Source: Minisyncoccota bacterium (lineage in GTDB: Bacteria; Patescibacteria; Paceibacteria; UBA9973; UBA918). Taken from it: a DNA stretch of 64,000 bases. The notes below the pieces were generated by a model that was not told where the DNA came from, ran no database searches, and saw nothing but the letters and a program-made list of their open reading frames with translations. Made by a program: the position numbers and the translations under genes. This document shows positions 35,903 to 45,043 of this stretch, piece after piece (positions within the stretch are counted from its first letter, which is position 1; each line of letters starts with the position of its first letter). Where the stretch lies: the NCBI GenBank assembly GCA_021734905.1, contig JAIPIB010000003.1, positions 1 to 64,000 of the forward strand, in the 5' to 3' direction.

Positions 35903-36254
35903 TTTACTTGAGATACTCACCACACTTTGTTTGATCATTATTGCTATATTGCTTCTTAATCCTTTTGATTTTTGGATGCCTGACATGATGGTACTAGGAA
36001 TGCTTGCCGGAGCACTCGTCCTTTTTGGTATCTTCGCAAGCTTCATTCTTCGTGAAAAAACTATCGATGAACGTGACGCAATGCATGAGACACTCGCTGG
36101 AAGAAATGCTTTTCTTGCTGGTTCAACAGTTCTTATACTAGGTACAGTAGTTCAAGGATATACACACTCAGTCGATCCTTGGCTCGTTATTGCACTTATT
36201 ACCATGATTGTTGCAAAATTCATGTCAAGAATGTGGAGTGATACAAACCTGTAA
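35892..36254 (+). CDS. Small membrane protein paired with the XRE regulator
   Basis: The 120-residue protein has about four hydrophobic helices, with a charged loop REKTIDERDAMHETLAGRNAF between helices 2 and 3. It resembles the DUF2178-like membrane proteins often found next to small Xre regulators. ATG 35892 overlaps the end of the HTH gene, indicating translational coupling. It may transmit an envelope signal to the regulator; this is inference from context. Confidence 0.72.
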   Translation: MKNNLLEILTTLCLIIIAILLLNPFDFWMPDMMVLGMLAGALVLFGIFASFILREKTIDERDAMHETLAGRNAFLAGSTVLILGTVVQGYTHSVDPWLVIALITMIVAKFMSRMWSDTNL

Positions 36255-36276
36255 CTCAACTATCCCCAATTGAAAT

Positions 36277-36316
36277 GTAAAGTTAACTTTACATTTCAAA
36301 CTATCCAAACTATACT
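36277..36316 (+). promoter_or_regulatory. Promoter with operator palindrome for the MsrAB fusion
   Basis: GTAAAG-TTAA-CTTTAC (36277-36292) is the centre of a perfect 30-nt palindrome (36270-36299) that covers the -35 TTTACA (36288-36293). The -10 TATACT (36311-36316) follows after 17 bp and the ATG (36324) after 7 nt. It matches the site before the XRE gene. Confidence 0.78.
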
Positions 36317-36323
36317 GGCATAC

Positions 36324-37946
36324 ATGCATGTATACAAAAAAATCTTTTTGATAAGTACTCTTATATTATTACTTGGGTTTTGCTACTACATTTTTTCGCC
36401 TTTATTTATAAAAATATCTATTAATGATGTTTTGCCTGTTGAACGGACCACGAGCTCCACTGACACTGCAATAATCCCTGACGTTACACGATACCCGATT
36501 ACTGGAACATCTGGACATCCAGCACAAGGAACTGTTCAGCTTATTACTACTGATACGGAAAGGGTTATCCGCTATGAAGATTTTAAAACAATCAATGGAC
36601 CTGATTTATTTGTCTATCTTAGTAAAGATATTGATGGAAAGGAATTTATTAATCTAGGAGAAATTAAGGGAACTGAAGGCAACATTAACTATCTTATCCC
36701 TTCTGATGTTGACCTAGCAACATACCACTACGTTCTAACCTGGTGCAAACAATTTGGCGTCCTCTTTAACTACGCAGATATTATGTCTAACTCATCATCA
36801 ACAGAAATTACGCAAACAACTTCAACCGACAACACTTCTACACAAACTTCGAGTGAAGTATCACCTTCAATTACGGTGCCCCCAGCTGCACCTGTTATAA
36901 AAAAGACAGCTCTTCTTGCGAACGGATGCTTCTGGTGTGTTGAAAATGACCTAAAAAAAGTCACTGGTGTCATTGATGTAATTTCTGGGTATGCAGGGGG
37001 CAACACTGAATCGCCGACATATAAAAATTATACAGAAGGCGGACATCGTGAAGTTGTACTTGTTACTTATAACGCCTCAGAAATTACCTTCGCAAATTTA
37101 GTTGAACACATAATTAAGCATGGCGACCCAACAGATTCTCAAGGATCATTTAATGATAGAGGGGAGGAATATGCTCCTGCAATTTACTACGAGAATAGTA
37201 CTGAAAAAGCAGAGGCCGAACGTGTTATTCAAGCAATTGATATGCTCGGGATTTTTAATAATCCACTCCCCCTTCCTGTATTACCACGAGCAATCTTTTG
37301 GCCAGCAGAGGATTACCATCAAGATTATGCAACGAAGAACCCTATCAGATATACCTATTATAGAAGTGCTTCAGGCAGAGATAGTTTTATTAAAAAATAC
37401 TGGAGCGGTTCAGAAAATACATTTGTCGTACCGAAGCTTGAAGTTGAGTCTGGTGCAATATTACCCAGTGATGTCATTTCGAAAGAAGAATCTTGGACAC
37501 AATTTTTAAAACCTTCAAATGACATTCTCCAGTCACTTCTTACTCCACTTCAATATAAAGTGACTCAAAAAGACGGAACTGAAAGCCCTTACACAAATAT
37601 CTACGACAAACTTTATGATGATGGAGTTTATGTAGATATTGTTTCTGGTGAGCCTCTCTACCTATCAAAAGACAAGTACGATTCTGGAACTGGATGGCCT
37701 TCCTTTGTTAAACCCATTTCTCTAGAGGCGGTAACACTCAAGGAAGATAACGGTTTGTTCTCGAAAAGAACTGAGGTTCGATCAAAATATGCTGACTCAC
37801 ACCTTGGACACGTCTTTGACGATGGGCCTGCTGATCGTGGTGGAAAGCGCTACTGTATGAACTCAGCAGCATTACGATTTATACCTCGCGATATGATGGA
37901 ACAAGAAGGCTATGCTTATATCTTTCCACTTATGGATACCGAATAA
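36324..37946 (+). CDS. Membrane-anchored DM13-MsrA-MsrB fusion
   Basis: The order is: transmembrane anchor (IFLISTLILLLGFCYYIF), a DM13 domain (GTVQLITTDTERVIRYEDF, GPDLFVYLSKD, YHYVLTWCKQFGVLF), a Ser/Thr/Pro linker, MsrA with catalytic GCFWCVE and EDYHQDY, then MsrB with DKYDSGTGWPSF and catalytic RYCMNSAALRF. It repairs both sulfoxide isomers of methionine in exported proteins. DM13 is thought to bind a redox cofactor and may deliver electrons. MsrB has Thr where a resolving Cys is often found. ATG 36324 is chosen from the promoter. Its promoter operator indicates control by the XRE protein, probably as an oxidative-stress response. Confidence 0.93.
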   Translation: MHVYKKIFLISTLILLLGFCYYIFSPLFIKISINDVLPVERTTSSTDTAIIPDVTRYPITGTSGHPAQGTVQLITTDTERVIRYEDFKTINGPDLFVYLSKDIDGKEFINLGEIKGTEGNINYLIPSDVDLATYHYVLTWCKQFGVLFNYADIMSNSSSTEITQTTSTDNTSTQTSSEVSPSITVPPAAPVIKKTALLANGCFWCVENDLKKVTGVIDVISGYAGGNTESPTYKNYTEGGHREVVLVTYNASEITFANLVEHIIKHGDPTDSQGSFNDRGEEYAPAIYYENSTEKAEAERVIQAIDMLGIFNNPLPLPVLPRAIFWPAEDYHQDYATKNPIRYTYYRSASGRDSFIKKYWSGSENTFVVPKLEVESGAILPSDVISKEESWTQFLKPSNDILQSLLTPLQYKVTQKDGTESPYTNIYDKLYDDGVYVDIVSGEPLYLSKDKYDSGTGWPSFVKPISLEAVTLKEDNGLFSKRTEVRSKYADSHLGHVFDDGPADRGGKRYCMNSAALRFIPRDMMEQEGYAYIFPLMDTE

Positions 37947-37960
37947 TATATAATTCTTAT

Positions 37961-38332
37961 ATGAGTAAAATACTTGAGTTACTAAAAATAACAGGAATAC
38001 CAGTTGTACTCGCATCACTGTGTTGCCTATCCCCTATTATTCTCGTTCTTTTAGGTGTTTCAACAGTGAGCTTCGCATCTTCGCTTTCTGATACATTTTA
38101 TGGTGATTATAAATGGGCCTTTAGACTCGTTGGCCTTCTAGCATTACTTCTATCTCTTGCCTATTATCTCCGTCGTAAAAAAGGAATTTGTACCATAGAC
38201 GACGTTAAACGAAGACGCAATGAAGTTATAAATTACCTCGCGCTAACTGTCGTGGGAGGTGTCCTTGGATATATCTTTTTTCTCTATGTCGTTGTTCACT
38301 ATACAGGCGTCTGGCTTACACTTTGGAAGTGA
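37961..38332 (+). CDS. MerT-like small membrane protein
   Basis: The 123-residue protein has about three helices, with a Cys pair in the first (VVLASLCCLSPIILVLLG), as in MerT-type mercuric transporters and related proteins, and a Cys in the loop (KKGICTIDD). TATAAT (37949-37954) lies 6 nt before the ATG, so it may have its own leaderless transcript although it follows the MsrAB gene by 14 bp. Transport of metals or thiol compounds is a guess from the CC motif. Confidence 0.65.
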   Translation: MSKILELLKITGIPVVLASLCCLSPIILVLLGVSTVSFASSLSDTFYGDYKWAFRLVGLLALLLSLAYYLRRKKGICTIDDVKRRRNEVINYLALTVVGGVLGYIFFLYVVVHYTGVWLTLWK

Positions 38333-38373
38333 TCAAGTATTCAAATAGTTAAACTGATGTCTCGTGTCTGTAA

Positions 38374-38796
38374 CTATTTCCAAAAGACAGTTACAAAAAC
38401 TCCAAGTGTTACAAGCATCCCTCCAACCACATTTCCCATAGTCGGTTTTTCAGCAAGGAAGACAAATGCCAAGACTATTGTGAGTGCAATACTTATCTTA
38501 TCAATTGGGGCGACTCGCGAAACTTCTCCGAGCTGTAACGCTTTGTAGTAGAAAAGCCATGAGACTCCTGTTGCAAGTGCAGAAAGAAAAATGAAAATAT
38601 AGGAGTATCTTGATATTTTAAACATATCTGAGGCATTGCCCTGAATAAAAACAATCGTCCATGCGAAAAACACAATGACAATAGTTCTGAGTGCAACGGC
38701 AAGATTACTATCGACGCCCTTAATGCCAATTTTTCCAAAAATAGCAACGAGAGAAGCGAAGAACGCAGACAGGAGTGCATAAATTGCCCAGTTCAT
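38374..38796 (-). CDS. EamA-type half transporter
   Basis: The 140-residue protein has five hydrophobic helices of the drug/metabolite transporter (EamA) fold: ALLSAFFASLVAIFGKIGIKG at the N-terminus and SWLFYYKALQLGEVSRVAPIDKISIALTIVLAFVFLAEKP near the end. Full EamA proteins contain two such units, so this is a single unit that must dimerise. The TATAAT box lies 9 nt before the ATG. Confidence 0.83.
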   Translation of the reverse strand: MNWAIYALLSAFFASLVAIFGKIGIKGVDSNLAVALRTIVIVFFAWTIVFIQGNASDMFKISRYSYIFIFLSALATGVSWLFYYKALQLGEVSRVAPIDKISIALTIVLAFVFLAEKPTMGNVVGGMLVTLGVFVTVFWK

Positions 38797-38811
38797 ATAC
38801 GAATTATTATA

Positions 38812-39456
38812 TCATTCTTGCACTCCTGTCTGCCTTCTTGCTCTCATATACAATACAAATATTCCGATGAGGACGACGAGAGCGACTGAGATTTCAATGT
38901 AAGTTTCGACTTGTGATGATTGTTCAATAAGTATCATTAGTGCCTCCAACCCAATATAGCCAGCATAGAGATAGAAACTATCTCTAAAAATTGTTCCTAT
39001 AAATGTCGATACAACAAATACACGAAGTGGAATCTTGAGAAGACCAGCACCAACAGAAAGAAGAACACTTGGAACAAATGGGAGTGCTCTAAAGATTGTG
39101 AGTAAAACGTAGTCCTTAAATCCGTTTCCGAGTTTACTACCAAGGAGATCAACGTCGTTTTGTGTCACATTGAAAAATCGACCAAATTTATTAATAACAA
39201 AATCTTCAGATTTGCTCGCAATCGCATAGACGACAAGTGCACCAAGAGTCTTCCCACAGGCACCAATAAGAACAAGTGGAACAAGTGCATACAAAGTACG
39301 CTCCTGCACTGCAGCAAAAGACCCAAGGACAACCATAACAGTTGGAGATGGTATAGGGGCAACAACTTCTTCAACAAATGAAGCAAAGAAAGCAAACGCC
39401 TCGAGTGAGAGTGTATGAATAGTCGAAATAAGGATTTCTTCCAGATATAAAAACAT
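38812..39456 (-). CDS. VTT-domain (DedA/SNARE-associated) membrane protein
   Basis: It has the core of the VTT family: EEVVAPIPSPTVMVVLGSF near the N-terminus, then GKTLGALVVYAIASKSEDF and FRALPFVPSVLLSVGAGLLKIPLRVFVVSTFIGTIFRDS, followed by a last helix and a basic tail. DedA-type proteins are linked to lipid-carrier recycling and membrane homeostasis. TATACT lies 9 nt before the ATG (probably leaderless). It sits 15 bp upstream of the EamA gene on the same strand. Confidence 0.87.
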   Translation of the reverse strand: MFLYLEEILISTIHTLSLEAFAFFASFVEEVVAPIPSPTVMVVLGSFAAVQERTLYALVPLVLIGACGKTLGALVVYAIASKSEDFVINKFGRFFNVTQNDVDLLGSKLGNGFKDYVLLTIFRALPFVPSVLLSVGAGLLKIPLRVFVVSTFIGTIFRDSFYLYAGYIGLEALMILIEQSSQVETYIEISVALVVLIGIFVLYMRARRQTGVQE

Positions 39457-39494
39457 AGTGACTCAAGTATATCAACTACGACAGTAAATGTGTA

Positions 39495-40547
39495 TTACTT
39501 TCCACTTCCATAATATTCCTTCAATAATTTCACATGACCTTCATACGTTGACGAACAGTGAAATCCGGCCTGTTTATCATGAAAATAAAACATACAATCA
39601 GTCTTTCGTGGATTAAGGGCAGCCAAGATTGAGTCAATTGATGGATTCGCTATAGGAGATGGAGGGAGACCGGAGTTTTTGTAGGTATTATATACTGATG
39701 CAATATATTTATCTGAGGGAACAACTTTCGGCCACCATGTAGCCACATCTTTACTCCCCTTTGCATACTGGAGCGTTGCATCAATTTGCAAATTCATATC
39801 GATAAATAACCTATTCCAGATAACTCCAGAGATAAGTCGCATATCAACAAAATCATACGCTTCACGCTCAAGCATAGATGCTATGGTTAATATATCTGCA
39901 AGAGGAACCTGTTTCTCAGTATCATCTCCATATCGAGAAAATACCTCATCATCAAATCTTTTAATGATCAGTGTTGAAACATCATTCGGTGTTGCACCAC
40001 GAGCCACTGTGTATGTGCCTGGGAAAAATTTACCATCTGGGATTTCTGGAGCTGTATTAATAATTTGATCCAAAAATTCCTGCTTCGATGACGTATCCCA
40101 TTTTAGAATTTCTGCAAAATGGTCTGCTATTTGTTCTTTCCGTTCACCTGGCTCTATAACAAGGAGTCTGCTGGAGAGTGAGGCAATATTCTGGTACAAC
40201 CCCACGAGTGCAAGTTTTCCAAGTGCATGTTCAATCCAACCTGTCTTCGACGCAACAATTCCTTCCTTTAACATACGATCTTCAAAATATAACTCTACCA
40301 GCGGACTCTCAATAATTTCTTTCCGTATTGGGTAAACTCCAACTGGAAATTTTTGAGTAAATTTCTGCATTTCATCAAAGGCTATACCTCCAGTATCAGG
40401 GATGTATTCTTGTGCCTTTTGCTTCCCTAAAAGGACAAAAAATACAACACTTACAGCGAATAGAATCAGTACAAGGATACTTAGAAAATATACTGTTTTA
40501 TATACGATTTTTTTATTTGCACAGGTTTTTAACTTAGATAAATGCAT
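39495..40547 (-). CDS. mltG: Endolytic murein transglycosylase MltG (YceG-like)
   Basis: It has an N-terminal membrane helix and then the YceG domain, with the catalytic-Glu region ILTIASMLEREAYDFVDMRLISGVIWNRL and the signature NTYKNSGLPPSPIANPSIDSILAALNP. It cleaves nascent peptidoglycan and thereby limits glycan length. Length (350) is normal. It is the third gene of a unit dnaX - phosphoglycerate-mutase-like - mltG with gaps of about 10 bp. Confidence 0.93.
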   Translation of the reverse strand: MHLSKLKTCANKKIVYKTVYFLSILVLILFAVSVVFFVLLGKQKAQEYIPDTGGIAFDEMQKFTQKFPVGVYPIRKEIIESPLVELYFEDRMLKEGIVASKTGWIEHALGKLALVGLYQNIASLSSRLLVIEPGERKEQIADHFAEILKWDTSSKQEFLDQIINTAPEIPDGKFFPGTYTVARGATPNDVSTLIIKRFDDEVFSRYGDDTEKQVPLADILTIASMLEREAYDFVDMRLISGVIWNRLFIDMNLQIDATLQYAKGSKDVATWWPKVVPSDKYIASVYNTYKNSGLPPSPIANPSIDSILAALNPRKTDCMFYFHDKQAGFHCSSTYEGHVKLLKEYYGSGK

Positions 40548-40556
40548 ATTCTTTTA

Positions 40557-41192
40557 CTATTTCATATCCATTTCAACAAGCTTCCAACCACACGTGCCAC
40601 CTTGTGTCTTCCCAACATATTCCAGATGCGCAACACCAGCATTTTTCATTCGTTTAACATACAGAAATGTAAACATAAGATCACGGATACTTAGCATCCT
40701 GTTGTCACACATATATGAAATCATGAGATTAATAAATATTGTATGTGACACAACAATGACCGATTCGTACGTACCTTGCAACGACTCAAGATATCTAAGT
40801 GCTTTTTTGGCACGTCCACTTATATCAAACGGATTTTCGGCATCCTCATATCTCCACGAAGGATCATTTCTATGAAGTACTGAGAGCACAATATACCAAA
40901 ATGTACCTGGGCCAAAATGAGATTTTCCAGACAATTTTGAAGGTCTCATTATTTCATAAAAAAGATTATCTTGTTTTGCAGACAATCCAACACAAGAGCC
41001 GATTATTTTTGCTGATTCAACTGCGCGAGTATATTCACTCGTTAGGAGCAAATCTGGATTTACCCCCCTTAAAAGCTCTCCTGTCGTCAGTACAGCTTCC
41101 TTTCCACCCTCTGATAATCCGGTATTTGGTGTTTGATGAATATGTTTTTTATTTAACTCAGTCTCACCATGGCGTACGAAATAAACATGCAT
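40557..41192 (-). CDS. Histidine-phosphatase-superfamily protein
   Basis: The N-terminal YFVRHGETELNKKHIHQTPNTGLSEGG contains the RHG catalytic motif; LLLTSEYTRAVESAKII and VIVVSHTIFINLMI carry the remaining arginine and second histidine of the family. The substrate is unknown; the family covers phosphoglycerate mutases and small phosphatases. It is the middle gene between dnaX and mltG. Confidence 0.85.
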   Translation of the reverse strand: MHVYFVRHGETELNKKHIHQTPNTGLSEGGKEAVLTTGELLRGVNPDLLLTSEYTRAVESAKIIGSCVGLSAKQDNLFYEIMRPSKLSGKSHFGPGTFWYIVLSVLHRNDPSWRYEDAENPFDISGRAKKALRYLESLQGTYESVIVVSHTIFINLMISYMCDNRMLSIRDLMFTFLYVKRMKNAGVAHLEYVGKTQGGTCGWKLVEMDMK

Positions 41193-41203
41193 AAAAAATA
41201 AAA

Positions 41204-42247
41204 CTACACTAACTCCTTACAATGTTCCACGAGGAGCAACTCAAGCGGCAACTCAGGTACAGAGCATCTATTGATATAATCGCCCATATCAAGTGCTTTT
41301 ATCATAAGATGCGAATTAATTGAAGTAACAGAATCAGCAGCATACTCAGAGATGAATGCCATATCTTCAACACCATATTGTTCAGTGCATGTCTTCAAGC
41401 TCCCTGGATTATGTCGCAATATGATAATACTCCGGAACCTTTCAAGAAGAAGCGTATAAAAAAGTTTCATATCTGCATGAGCCTCGTGTGCTTTCGCTAA
41501 CGCTTGAAGGCCTTTTTCGACATCCTTTGTTGCAAAAGCAGTAAGTACTTCTTGCAATAAAATATTTTTAGGTGCACCAACAACTTGAGACACCTCATCA
41601 GTTGTCAAAGATGTATCTGTTGAGGCCATCATCACTTTCTGGGTAATTCCGAGAGCATCCCTATATGAACCGTCGGCAGCGAGTGCAATGACGTCAGCAG
41701 CGCTCGAATCAAGTGAAAATTTTTCTTTTTTGGCGACACTCAAGATTACTTCCCGAAGTTCTGCACGGGTAGGGGCACGGAACTCAAAAACCTGACATCG
41801 TGATGTAATCGTATCAAGGAGTTTATCTTTTTCTGTAGTAGCAAGGATGAAAATAACATGTGACGGTGGCTCTTCAAGTGTCTTCAAAAGCGCATTGAAC
41901 GCTTCTTTAGTAAGCATATGAACCTCATCAATAATATATACCTTGTACGGTGATTCATAAGGCAGTGTATGAACTGATTCCTTAAGTTCACGAATATCAT
42001 CAATACCACGGTTTGATGCAGCGTCTATCTCATAGGTATCAACATCATGTGCTCCAACTGCTCTAGCAAAAATTCGAGCAACAGACGTCTTCCCTGTCCC
42101 TCGTGATCCAGTAAAAAGCAGTGCATGGGGAATCATGCCTTTTTCAAGAGAACCCGCTAAAACATTAACAATATGGTCCTGATTACAGACATCCTCGAAT
42201 GTCTCGGGCCTGTACTTTCTATACAGTGCGAGTGAAATATCGGTCAT
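41204..42247 (-). CDS. dnaX: DNA polymerase III gamma/tau subunit without zinc module
   Basis: This is the clamp-loader ATPase: YRKYRPETFEDVCNQDHIV, Walker A GSRGTGKTSVARIFARA, IDAASNRGIDDIRELKE, Walker B VYIIDEVHMLTKEAFNALLKTLEEPP and sensor ATTEKDKLLDTITSRCQVF. The four-cysteine zinc module normally between ARA and DAASN is absent: the sequence runs straight through VGAHDVDTYE. The C-terminal tau extension is also missing (347 residues). TATACT lies 6 nt before the ATG, indicating a leaderless mRNA. Confidence 0.94.
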   Translation of the reverse strand: MTDISLALYRKYRPETFEDVCNQDHIVNVLAGSLEKGMIPHALLFTGSRGTGKTSVARIFARAVGAHDVDTYEIDAASNRGIDDIRELKESVHTLPYESPYKVYIIDEVHMLTKEAFNALLKTLEEPPSHVIFILATTEKDKLLDTITSRCQVFEFRAPTRAELREVILSVAKKEKFSLDSSAADVIALAADGSYRDALGITQKVMMASTDTSLTTDEVSQVVGAPKNILLQEVLTAFATKDVEKGLQALAKAHEAHADMKLFYTLLLERFRSIIILRHNPGSLKTCTEQYGVEDMAFISEYAADSVTSINSHLMIKALDMGDYINRCSVPELPLELLLVEHCKELV

Positions 42248-42267
42248 ACTAACAGTATATCAGAATC

Positions 42268-43101
42268 TTACTGAACATCATCCCAAGCTTCAAGGATTGC
42301 CAAAACATCATGTTCCAAACTCGAACTCTTGAGTATTGCTATTCCAACATCAGATCGCGCACCACTGCTCTCAAAGGCTCCGACGAAAGTATATTTTGCC
42401 TCGTCAGTGTATCCCTGTTTGCCTCCTATAAACCGCTTATTTTTCTGAAGAGGATTGTTATTCACATAGCCTGTCCTTGCGTCAATATATGTATTCAGTT
42501 TCGTAATATCCAAAATAAGTGGTACAGATTCTTTAATACGCGAATAAAACAGAGCTAAATCTGTAATTGTAGAAACATTCTTAGGACTCAGTCCTGTTGG
42601 TTCAGAAATCAATGTATCGCGAAGCCCGATCTCTCCAACAAGCGATGTCATCAATAAATCAAATTCAGATCCAAAAAATCTCTCTATAGCAACTCCTGCG
42701 TCGTTCGATGATTCAATAAGTAAAGGAAAGAGAAGTTCGTGTGGCGTCGTATCCATTCCTACAATAAGTTTGCCGGATCTCCCCTCAGCATAAGTGTCAT
42801 TTGCTAAAATAATGAATTTTTCGTCTTTTTTCACACTTTTCATGACCAATGCACCTGTAAAGAGCTTTGTGATTGAGGCAATTGGATGTATCTCACCGAG
42901 ATTTCTTCCGTCAAGAACTACTCCTGTTTCTGGGTCAAAAACAGCCCACGTATCTGTTGTGAGTTCTGACGGTAAAATTTGGTAGTTTCTTTCTCCATCC
43001 TCAGCATGAGTAACCTCAGTTTTTTCTAACGGCACCATCATGAGGCTCATCATTATGATACCTACAGTAACAACACTAAAGAAAAATAATTTCTGTATCA
43101 T
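42268..43101 (-). CDS. D-alanyl-D-alanine carboxypeptidase (peptidase S11)
   Basis: A signal anchor is followed by the penicillin-binding triad of S11 enzymes: SITKLF (SxxK), SSNDAGV (SxN) and KQGYTDEA (KxG-type). It trims the terminal D-Ala from peptidoglycan pentapeptides. At 277 residues it is a short form lacking the C-terminal beta domain of PBP5. It lies 20 bp upstream of dnaX. Confidence 0.92.
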   Translation of the reverse strand: MIQKLFFFSVVTVGIIMMSLMMVPLEKTEVTHAEDGERNYQILPSELTTDTWAVFDPETGVVLDGRNLGEIHPIASITKLFTGALVMKSVKKDEKFIILANDTYAEGRSGKLIVGMDTTPHELLFPLLIESSNDAGVAIERFFGSEFDLLMTSLVGEIGLRDTLISEPTGLSPKNVSTITDLALFYSRIKESVPLILDITKLNTYIDARTGYVNNNPLQKNKRFIGGKQGYTDEAKYTFVGAFESSGARSDVGIAILKSSSLEHDVLAILEAWDDVQ

Positions 43102-43142
43102 AATTAAACTGTTGACTAAACCGCCCTAAAGATGTTTGGGAA

Positions 43143-43646
43143 CTATTTTTTAGTCTTTACTGCTGGTTTTACAACAGCTTTCTTTACCGGAGCTTTTTTC
43201 TGAGCTACTTTCTTTGGAGCAGACTTAGCAACAACCTTTTGCGCTTGCTTTGCAATGCTTTTTTTTGCTGTGTCCAAAACCTTCTTAACTGTTTTACTCT
43301 TTTGAAGTTTTGCCCAATGATCACCCATTTCCTTCTTAAAATCTTTTACTTCACCTGCAGTAGCGTTTTTAACAGTTCCATATGCACCACTTGCAGCCTC
43401 AACAAGAGCTCGGTATTCTTCTTCAGTAATAGTCTCAGCTTTTTCAAGAGCTTCAAGTACTTCGCCCTTTGCTTTCAATACCCACCCTTTTACTTTCTTT
43501 CTATTCTGTTTTGATTCCTTACTCCCATACAGAAAATATGCACCTGCCGCTGTTACTGCAGCTGCAGTAAGTCCAAAACCAATACCAACCTTTGTTGCTG
43601 TGCTCATATCCTTACCCTTTACGGTTTTTACTTTTTTTTGTGCCAT
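43143..43646 (-). CDS. Membrane protein with Lys/Ala-rich, histone-H1-like tail
   Basis: A short basic start, one helix (VGIGFGLTAAAVTAAGAYFLYG), a helical amphipathic middle (about residues 50-125) and a tail of Lys/Ala/Pro repeats (AKSAPKKVAQKKAPVKKAV) recalling histone H1-like proteins. The tail could bind nucleic acid or acidic polymers; YtxH-like small membrane proteins share the first half. It is co-transcribed with the preceding small membrane protein gene (10 bp gap). Confidence 0.65.
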   Translation of the reverse strand: MAQKKVKTVKGKDMSTATKVGIGFGLTAAAVTAAGAYFLYGSKESKQNRKKVKGWVLKAKGEVLEALEKAETITEEEYRALVEAASGAYGTVKNATAGEVKDFKKEMGDHWAKLQKSKTVKKVLDTAKKSIAKQAQKVVAKSAPKKVAQKKAPVKKAVVKPAVKTKK

Positions 43647-43656
43647 ATTATTTATA

Positions 43657-43977
43657 TTATTCTTTTATTGTTAATTCTGTTCTTCTCTTTTCAGATTTTT
43701 TAGTTGACCTTCCTCCATGTTCTGTATGCCAAGGAGATGCTCCTAATATACTCTTTAGAAGCCTCTTAATAAAGCCATCTTCAGTGAAATATGCCCTAAA
43801 CTGACCAATGTCTTCAGCAATAATCTCAGTCCCCTCCTCAATACGGTTCAAGATACGTCGTAATGACTTAATAGCTTTAATGACATGGAAAAGGACAATG
43901 CAGAGAAGTGCTGTAAACACGATGACAGCAATACCTGTGATGAAGAAAAAAATATTCGCATGTAATACATCACTCAT
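43657..43977 (-). CDS. Small membrane protein, hypothetical
   Basis: The 106-residue protein has one long helix (FFFITGIAVIVFTALLCIVLFHVI), an amphipathic cytoplasmic helix (IKSLRRILNRIEEGTEIIAEDI) and a basic tail. TATACT lies exactly 6 nt before the ATG, a clear leaderless arrangement. The function is unknown. Confidence 0.65.
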   Translation of the reverse strand: MSDVLHANIFFFITGIAVIVFTALLCIVLFHVIKAIKSLRRILNRIEEGTEIIAEDIGQFRAYFTEDGFIKRLLKSILGASPWHTEHGGRSTKKSEKRRTELTIKE

Positions 43978-44011
43978 AGGTATAGTATATCAGACTCTGG
44001 ACAGCTCCTCC

Positions 44012-45040
44012 TCAGTTTGTTTTAAGAAAGTTGTTTACAACCTCCTCAATCTCACCACTTGATTCTTTATCCATGAGCAGAGCGCGCAGCTCTTTTGCAC
44101 CATCAAAATCGTTCACGTACGCTTTGTAATGTTTCTTCATCAAAGAAAAGTTTTTGAACGGAAGAATTTGTTCAAATAATCTTGTATGTTCAATCATTAC
44201 CTTGAGGCGTGTAGTGATATCTATCTTTCTAACTTCCTGTCCTGGATTAAAAAGCCACGGGTTACCGAAAATTGCTCGCCCGAGCATAACTCCATCTGCG
44301 CCAAACTCATTAGCCTTCAAATATGCGTCTTCAAGCGACATGACATCGCCATTGCCCAAAATAAGTGTCTTTTCTTTACCCTTGTTTACCGATCTCCACG
44401 CATCATTCTGTATCTCATTGCGTATGTGCACAGCTTCACGAATATGTTCCCATCGGGCCGGAACCTTGGACATTTCCTTTCGTGTTCGTACATGAATCGT
44501 GATAGCTGCTGGGTTCTCGCTCAGTAGTGCTGGAAGCCATGTCTCGAGCTCATTCTTATTGTAGCCAATACGTGTCTTAACTGAGACTGGGAGCCCACCC
44601 GCACCTCGTTTTGCAGCACAAATAATCTCTCTTGCAAGATCTGGTTTTCGTATCATTGCAGAGCCACACCCCTGTTTTTCAATTGTTCGATCTGGACATC
44701 CCATATTAATATCAATTCCATCAAATCCAAGCTTTAAACAGAGAGCAGCCGCTTGTTCCATATACTCAGGATGTGAAGAAAAAAGTTGGGCAACTATCGG
44801 TCGCTCGGCTTCTATATATAACAAATCTGCCATGAGTTTTTCTTTTCCTTCCTCTGAGGCACGAATAAGACCATCTGCTGACACGAATTCTGTCCACATT
44901 ACATCAGGACCTCCAACCGTTCCATCATGACGTACATGAGATGAATACTTTGCAATAATTTGTCGAAACGACGCATCGGTAACATTAGCTAACGGCGCAA
45001 GTACTATGATCGGTTTTTTTAATCTGTTCCAAAATGACAT
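44012..45040 (-). CDS. dus: tRNA-dihydrouridine synthase
   Basis: A TIM-barrel flavoenzyme that reduces uridines in the tRNA D-loop: PLANVTDASFRQI, VAQLFSSHPEYMEQAA, DGIDINMGCPDRTIEKQGCGSAMIRKP with the catalytic Cys, PVSVKTRIGYN, TIHVRTRKEMSK and GNGDVMSLEDAYLKANEFGADGVMLGRAIFGNPWLF, which binds FMN. It lies 3 bp after the ftsQ-like gene in a serS - ftsQ-like - dus series. Confidence 0.95.
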   Translation of the reverse strand: MSFWNRLKKPIIVLAPLANVTDASFRQIIAKYSSHVRHDGTVGGPDVMWTEFVSADGLIRASEEGKEKLMADLLYIEAERPIVAQLFSSHPEYMEQAAALCLKLGFDGIDINMGCPDRTIEKQGCGSAMIRKPDLAREIICAAKRGAGGLPVSVKTRIGYNKNELETWLPALLSENPAAITIHVRTRKEMSKVPARWEHIREAVHIRNEIQNDAWRSVNKGKEKTLILGNGDVMSLEDAYLKANEFGADGVMLGRAIFGNPWLFNPGQEVRKIDITTRLKVMIEHTRLFEQILPFKNFSLMKKHYKAYVNDFDGAKELRALLMDKESSGEIEEVVNNFLKTN

Positions 45041-45043
45041 ATA

